Assembly (NCBI GenBank): GCA_005883255.1
Contig: VAXS01000025.1
Span: 1 to 18,934, forward strand
Length of the DNA stretch: 18,934 nucleotides
Origin: Actinomycetota bacterium
GTDB lineage: Bacteria; Actinomycetota; Thermoleophilia; Solirubrobacterales; Solirubrobacteraceae
Direction of reading: 5' to 3'
The position numbers and the translations under genes are program-made. The notes beneath the pieces were generated by a model. That model searched no databases. It was not told where the DNA came from and worked only from the letters and a program-made list of their open reading frames with translations. Positions 14,200 to 18,934 of this stretch are shown here, piece after piece (the first letter of the stretch is position 1; every line of letters starts with the position of its first letter).

Positions 14200-15979
14200 A
14201 TGCTTCAGCTGCCCGACGACCGGCGCCCACCGATCACGCCCCAGCTCGCGCTGCGCGTGGCGATCCTGGGCGGCGCGGCCCTGACCATGTTCGCGATCAT
14301 CTTCTTCCGGCTCTGGTACCTCCAGGTGCTCTCCGGCGACAAGTACGTGGCGCAGGCGCAGAACAACCAGATCCGCGACGTCGTCGTCCCCGCCCCCCGG
14401 GGCGACATCCTCGACCGGAACGGGCGCGTGCTGGTCGACAACCGCGTCTCGATCGCGGTGCAGGCGCAGGTGGAGAAGCTGCCGCCGCTCCACACGCCCG
14501 CCCGGCGCGTGCTGATGCGTCGGCTGCGCGTTCTCCTCGGCGTCACTCCGGCCAAGATGGAGCGTGACATCCGCCAGCAGCACCGGCTCCTGCCCTACCA
14601 GGACGTGACGCTCAAGCAGGACGTCCCGTCGGCGGTGCGCGACTACGTCCTCGAGCGCCAGAACGAGTTCCCCGGCATCAACGTCCAGCGGGTCTTCCTG
14701 CGCTCCTATCCCCACCACGAGCTGGCGGCCCAGATCTTCGGGACCGTGGGCCAGATCAGCCCCGAGCAGCTCAAGCGGGCGCGCTTCCGCGGGGTCCAGC
14801 AGGGGACGGTCGTGGGCAAGGGCGGCCTGGAGTACACCTACGACCGCTACCTGCGCGGCAAGCCCGGCGCCACCCGGGTGCAGGTGGACGCGCTGGGCCG
14901 GCCCAAGGGCGAGTTCCCGCAGCGCCAGCCGCTGCAGGGTCGCCAGCGCAAGCTCTCGCTCGACCTGGGCCTGGAGCAGGCGGGCCAGAACGCGATGGCC
15001 GAGGCCGGTGGGATCCCGATCGTCAACGGCGAGAAGAACCGGGGCGGCGCCTTCGTGGCCCTGGACCCCACCGACGGCGAGCTGCTGGGCATGGGCTCCT
15101 ACCCGAGCTTCGACCCCAACATCTTCGCCAAGCCGCTCAAGGAGTCCACCTTCAAGAAGCTCAACAGCGAGAACACCGGCGCCCCCCTGATCAACCGGGC
15201 GATCCAGAGCGGGTATCCCACCGGGTCGACGTTCAAGCTCATCACCGCGCTGGCCGCCCTGTCCACGGGGACGATCACGCCCGACACGGTGATCGACGAC
15301 CCCGGCTCGGTGCAGATCGGGAACATCGTCTTCCACAACGCCGGCGGCACCGCCCACGGGGCGGTGGCGCTGCGCCAGGCCCTCCAGGTCTCCTCCGACG
15401 TCTTCTACTACAAGATGGGCGCCGCGCTGGACGGCGTGCGGGGCGAGCCGCTACAGACCTGGGCGCACCGCCTCGGGCTCGGTCGCCCCACCGGGATCGA
15501 TCTCCCGGACGAGATCTCCGGGCTGATCCCCAGCCCGGAGTGGCGCAACCGCCTGTTCCGCAAGCGCCTGACCGACCGCCCCTGGTCGGTGGGCGACAAC
15601 GTCAACCTCGCCGTCGCAGCGCATCGACCCGCCGCCGGCGCGGCACGTCAAGATCGATCCCTTCGATCGCCAGGCCATCATGGACGGGCTGCATCTGGCC
15701 GCCAGCGCGCCCGGCGGCACCTCCGCCGACGTGTTCGCGGGCTTCCCGGTTCCGGTCTACGGAAAGACGGGCACCGCGCAGCGCCCCAACCAGGCCGACC
15801 AGTCCTGGTACGTCTGCTACGCGCCCGCGGCCAACGGACGGGGACCCATCCTGGTGGCGGTCACGGTCGAGCAGGGAGGGTTCGGCGCCCAGGCCGCCGC
15901 GCCCGCCGCCCGGCTGATCCTCTCCCAGTACTTCGGCGTCCAGAAGAAGCTCGTCACCGGCTCCTCGCATACGTTCTAG
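14200..15979 (+). pseudogene. mrdA: penicillin-binding protein 2 (MrdA), frame broken near the C-terminus
   Basis: Transpeptidase of the elongasome, partner of RodA. First frame from ATG 14200: cytoplasmic start, one membrane helix (residues 18-37), a pedestal domain beginning VVVPAPRGDILDRNG, and a transpeptidase domain with the active-site Ser343 in STFK (343-346) and SSD (398-400). It stays in frame up to PWSVGDNVNLAV (residue 472, about 15615). From about 15617 the homologous sequence continues in another frame: QRIDPPPARHVKIDP, DRQAIMDGLHLAAS, VYGKTGTAQ (KTG motif, Lys codon at 15764), ending at TAG 15977-15979. The segment that should lie between (GQGDLQATPLQMAVAYAAIANGG and the following strand, about 40-50 residues) is absent, with a net length of 2 modulo 3. 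Read literally, the product loses its KTG motif. Because the gene is normally essential for rod growth, a sequence error is more likely than true decay. Confidence 0.9.
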
Positions 15980-15986
15980 AACCCAC

Positions 15987-17189
15987 ATGGCCGCCGCCCC
16001 CGCCCAGAGCCCGATCCACCGCCGCCTCGAGGAGCCGCCCGAGCCGCCCCGCGGGCCGCTGCCGTTCGACCCGCTCCTGGTGCTCGCCGCCCTGGGCCTA
16101 GTCGCCTGCTCGTTGATCGTCCTGACCAACGCCACCCGGGGCGACATCCCCGGCAGCCCCCACTACTACGTGGTCCGCCAGGGCGCCTACGCCGCGGTGG
16201 GCCTGGTGCTGGCAATCCTGCTCACGCGGTTCGACTACTCGCGCCTGCGCGAGCTCAAGTACGGGCTCTACGCCGCGATGCTGGGGCTGATCCTGGTCGT
16301 GCTGGCCCTGGGGACCGCGGCCCGCGGCTCCAAGCGGGCGCTGAGCCTTCCCTTCTTCTCGTTCCAGCCGGCGGAGCTGGGCAAGCTGCTCTTGATCCTG
16401 GCCCTGTCGGCCTTCGTGGTCGACCGGCTGCGGCGACTGCGCGATCGCGACACCACCGCCCGCGTCATGTTGTTGGCGCTGGTGCCGGCGCTGCTGGTCA
16501 TGATCGAGCCCGACCTGGGGTCGGGCTTCGTCTACACCGCGATCGCGCTCACCGTGCTGTTCATCGCCGGGACCACGTGGCGCCACTTCGTGGCGCTGGC
16601 GGCGATCGCGGGGGTGGGCATCGCGCTCACCCTGGTCGTCGCTCCGGCGGCCGGTGTCCAGGTGCTGAAGCCCTACCAGCAGCAGCGCCTGACCGGCTTC
16701 CTCAATCCCTCCAGCGATCCCCGCAACCAGACCTACCAGATCAACCAGTCGCGGATCGCGATCGGCTCGGGCCAGAAGTCGGGTCGGGGCGCGGCTCACG
16801 CCACGCAGACCCGGCTCAACTTCCTGCCCGAGCACCACACCGACTTCGTCTTCGCCGTGGTGGGCGAGGAGTTCGGCTTCCTGGGGGCGGCCGTCGTGCT
16901 GTCCCTGTACGCATTGTTGATATGGCGCACCCTGCGCATCCTCACGTTGGCCAAGAACCTCTACGGCGCACTGATCGCCGGGGGCATCGTCGCGATGTTC
17001 ATGTTCCAGGTCTTCGTGAACGTCGGAATGACCGTCGGGATCATGCCCATCACCGGCGTGCCGCTGCCGCTCATGAGCTACGGCGGCTCGTCCGTGATCG
17101 TGACGCTGATGGCCATCGGCCTCCTGCAGTCCATACACGTGCAGGCACGGGTCTCCGGCAGGGGCAAGGGTCGCGCTCTGAACGTCTAG
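15987..17189 (+). CDS. rodA: RodA, SEDS-family peptidoglycan glycosyltransferase
   Basis: Polymerises lipid II into glycan strands in the membrane, as partner of PBP2. 400 residues from ATG 15987, seven bases after the mrdA stop. About ten membrane segments follow a Pro-rich cytoplasmic N-terminus. Signature stretches: GSKRALSLPFFSFQPAELGKLLLIL, MIEPDLGSGFVYTAIAL, the extracellular loop QQQRLTGFLNPSSDPRNQTYQINQSRIAIGSG with the acidic residue expected of the active site, LNFLPEHHTDFVFAVVGEEFGFLG, and VFVNVGMTVGIMPITGVPLPLMSYGGSS near the C-terminus. Intact and of normal length. No good Shine-Dalgarno is seen, so it probably depends on translation of mrdA. rng follows after 12 bases. Confidence 0.96.
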   Translation: MAAAPAQSPIHRRLEEPPEPPRGPLPFDPLLVLAALGLVACSLIVLTNATRGDIPGSPHYYVVRQGAYAAVGLVLAILLTRFDYSRLRELKYGLYAAMLGLILVVLALGTAARGSKRALSLPFFSFQPAELGKLLLILALSAFVVDRLRRLRDRDTTARVMLLALVPALLVMIEPDLGSGFVYTAIALTVLFIAGTTWRHFVALAAIAGVGIALTLVVAPAAGVQVLKPYQQQRLTGFLNPSSDPRNQTYQINQSRIAIGSGQKSGRGAAHATQTRLNFLPEHHTDFVFAVVGEEFGFLGAAVVLSLYALLIWRTLRILTLAKNLYGALIAGGIVAMFMFQVFVNVGMTVGIMPITGVPLPLMSYGGSSVIVTLMAIGLLQSIHVQARVSGRGKGRALNV

Positions 17190-17201
17190 GAGAACCAACA
17201 C

Positions 17202-18934
17202 GTGAGAAAGCAAGTGCTGGTCAGCGTCGACCGCGCCGAGACGCGCGTCGCGCTGATGGAGGCGTCCGGACAGCCGGCCAGCAAGGCCGCCATCCGGCGC
17301 CGCAAGAACCAGGCGACGGGTTACCGCGTCGCCGAGCTGTACGTCGAGCGCCGCGGCGCCCGCTCGATCGTGGGCAACATCTACAAGGGCCGCGTGGACA
17401 ACGTGCTGGCCGGGCTGGAGGCGGCCTTTGTCGACATCGGCCTGGAGAAGAACGGCTTCCTGCACGTCGACGAGATCGTCCTGCCGGGCGTGGAAGCGCC
17501 GCGGCGGGGCCGCGGCGGCCGCGACGGCCGGCGCATCACCGACCTCATCAAGCCCGGGCAGGAGCTGGTCGTCCAGGTGGTGAAGGACCCGTTGAAGACC
17601 AAGGGCGCGCGGCTGTCGATGGAGCTGACCATCGCCGGGCGCTACATGGTGTTCACGCCCTCCGGCGAGGGCGTGGGCGTCTCGCGCCGGCTGGACGACA
17701 ACGAGCGCAACCGGCTGCGCAAGGAGGTGTCGAAGATCGACATCCCGCGCGGCGGGGTGATCGTGCGCACCGCCGCCCAGGGGGCCAAGCGGGCCGACTT
17801 CGAGCGCGAGCTGGCCTACCTCTACAAGCTCAACGAGGTGCTGGAGAAGCGCGTGCAGGAGTCGCGGGCTCCGGCGATGGTGTTCCAGGAGGCCGACCTC
17901 CCGGTGCGGGTGGTGCGCGACATCTTCTCCACCGAGTTCGAGCAGGCGATCGTGGACGACGAGCACGCCCACCATCGCCTGAGCTCGTTCCTGGCGCGCA
18001 CGGCGCCGGAGCTGGTCGAGCGGGTGACGCTGTCCGAGGACGACGAGCCGCTGTTCGAGCGCTACGGCATCGAGGAGGTGCTGGAGGGCACGCTGTCGCG
18101 GCGCGTGGACCTCCCCAGCGGCGGCTACCTGATGATCGACTACGCCGAGGCGCTGACGGTCATCGACGTCAACAGCGGGTCGTTCACCGGGCGGGGCAGG
18201 TCCGCCCGCCTGGAGGACACGATCACCAAGACCAACCTGGAGGCCGCCGAGCAGGTGGTCAACCAGCTGCGGCTCCGCGACATCGGCGGGATCATCGTCA
18301 TCGACTTCATCGACATGGCCCGGGCGCGCAACCGGGATGCGGTCCTGAAGACACTGCGCAAGTCGCTGGACGAGGACCGCACCAAGACGTTCGTGGTGGA
18401 GATCTCGCCGCTGGGACTGGTGGAGATGACCCGCCAGAACGTCACCGAGGGCGTGCGGGAGATCATGACCCGCCCCTGCCCGACCTGCGACGGCGACGGC
18501 GTGATCCGCAGCGAGGAGACGATCGCGATCGAGTTCTCGCGCCGCCTGCGCGAGCTGGCCAAGGAGCCCGGCCGGGCCGAGGCGATGCTGGTGCGGATGA
18601 ACCCGCGGGTCAGCGCCGAGCTGGTGGGCAACGGCGGCTGGCTGCTGCGCTCGCTGGAGGAGGACACCGGCAAGCGCTTCCACTTCGAGGGCTCGGAGGG
18701 CCTGCCCCTCGACTACTTCGACCTGGTGTACGAGGGCACCCGCGAGGAGGTCGAGGAGCGGGCGCTGCCCTTCCGGGTGGGCGAGGAGGTGCTGGTCCAG
18801 ATCATCGAGCCCCACATGTACAACGTGGACGACGCCGTGGCCAAGATCGACGGCTACATCATCACCGTGGCCCGGGCCCAGCCCTACATCGGCGACAAGC
18901 GGCTGGTGCGGATCGAGGAGGTGGGCCGGACTTC
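17202..18934 (+). CDS. rng: ribonuclease G/E (3' end outside window)
   Basis: Endoribonuclease that cuts single-stranded RNA in rRNA maturation and mRNA decay. GTG 17202 with AGGAG (17188-17192) upstream; 577 residues before the window edge. An N-terminal strand (QVLVSVDRAETRVAL) leads to an S1-type RNA-binding domain (about 45-135: GNIYKGRVDNVLAGLEAAFVDIGLEKNGFLHVDE, then GQELVVQVVKDPLKTKGARLS), the 5'-sensor/RNase H-like region and the DNase I-like catalytic part with Asp322 (TVIDVNSG) and Asp368 (GGIIVIDFIDM). The zinc-link CPTC (Cys426, Cys429) follows RQNVTEGVREIMTRP. A Gly/Arg-rich insert (about 101-111) sits inside the S1 domain. The C-terminal part extends beyond the minimal RNase G catalytic core, as is common in actinobacteria. 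Rng was first known as CafA, encoded next to mre genes in E. coli, so the neighbourhood fits. Confidence 0.95.
   Translation, partial: MRKQVLVSVDRAETRVALMEASGQPASKAAIRRRKNQATGYRVAELYVERRGARSIVGNIYKGRVDNVLAGLEAAFVDIGLEKNGFLHVDEIVLPGVEAPRRGRGGRDGRRITDLIKPGQELVVQVVKDPLKTKGARLSMELTIAGRYMVFTPSGEGVGVSRRLDDNERNRLRKEVSKIDIPRGGVIVRTAAQGAKRADFERELAYLYKLNEVLEKRVQESRAPAMVFQEADLPVRVVRDIFSTEFEQAIVDDEHAHHRLSSFLARTAPELVERVTLSEDDEPLFERYGIEEVLEGTLSRRVDLPSGGYLMIDYAEALTVIDVNSGSFTGRGRSARLEDTITKTNLEAAEQVVNQLRLRDIGGIIVIDFIDMARARNRDAVLKTLRKSLDEDRTKTFVVEISPLGLVEMTRQNVTEGVREIMTRPCPTCDGDGVIRSEETIAIEFSRRLRELAKEPGRAEAMLVRMNPRVSAELVGNGGWLLRSLEEDTGKRFHFEGSEGLPLDYFDLVYEGTREEVEERALPFRVGEEVLVQIIEPHMYNVDDAVAKIDGYIITVARAQPYIGDKRLVRIEEVGRT

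Noticed and set aside
15616..16101. Continuation of the first PBP2 frame to a stop inside rodA
   Set aside because: After VNLAV this frame has no PBP features and overlaps rodA. The conserved C-terminus is in a different frame.
16098..18815. A 905-residue minus-strand open frame antisense to rodA and rng
   Set aside because: Low-complexity His/Gln/Asp/Val composition produced by the complement of GC-biased codons. rodA and rng are unmistakable on the plus strand.

Overview
This window is a GC-rich stretch of actinobacterial chromosome, probably from class Thermoleophilia (Solirubrobacterales-like). That placement is an inference from the very high GC at third codon positions, frequent GTG starts, the gene order, and protein features such as a trigger factor ending in a KLWTP motif and a MreB-MreC-MreD-PBP2-RodA-RNase G cluster. 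No database search was possible. I see no tRNA, rRNA, CRISPR array, insertion sequence or prophage.

Layout. Positions 1-2174 (minus strand) hold five small accessory genes: a DUF6328-like membrane protein cut by the window edge, an unknown secreted four-cysteine protein, a Thr/Gln/Pro-rich lipoprotein, a rhodanese-domain protein and a 53-residue protein of unknown function. Positions 2200-5316 (plus) form the proteostasis block: trigger factor (tig), ClpP and ClpX. Positions 5255-6149 (minus) hold an inserted two-gene module, an XRE-type HTH regulator followed by a nucleotidyltransferase-fold protein. It resembles a toxin-antitoxin pair and has a perfect inverted repeat around its -10 element. 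Positions 6191-11409 (plus) run valS, folC, a 38-residue single-pass membrane peptide, a membrane-anchored double zinc ribbon protein, ndk and maf, most of them overlapping by a few bases. Positions 11563-18934 (plus) are the rod-shape and elongasome cluster mreB-mreC-mreD-mrdA(PBP2)-rodA, followed by rng, which runs off the window.

The main observation is that five normally invariant housekeeping genes appear to have lost an internal stretch. Trigger factor lacks the first half of its FKBP-type PPIase domain. ClpX lacks the segment carrying the GLIPEFxGRLP arginine finger. NDK lacks about 42 residues just before its catalytic-His loop. PBP2 lacks the segment between VNLAV and the KTG region, and its frame changes there. 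ValRS is broken between its ATG and WLESG. The neighbouring clpP, folC, maf, mreB, mreC, mreD, rodA and rng look intact. Such a density of small losses in essential genes points first to assembly or sequencing artefact, such as gaps closed wrongly in GC-rich DNA. Real deletions would make this genome highly abnormal. Either way, these protein models should not be used as they stand until reads across the junctions are checked.

Other structure worth noting: the octamer GCTAGACT occurs before clpP, the zinc-ribbon gene and mreB, and is probably a shared -10 region. Several genes have a TANNNT element only 7-12 bases before the start codon, suggesting leaderless or nearly leaderless mRNAs.
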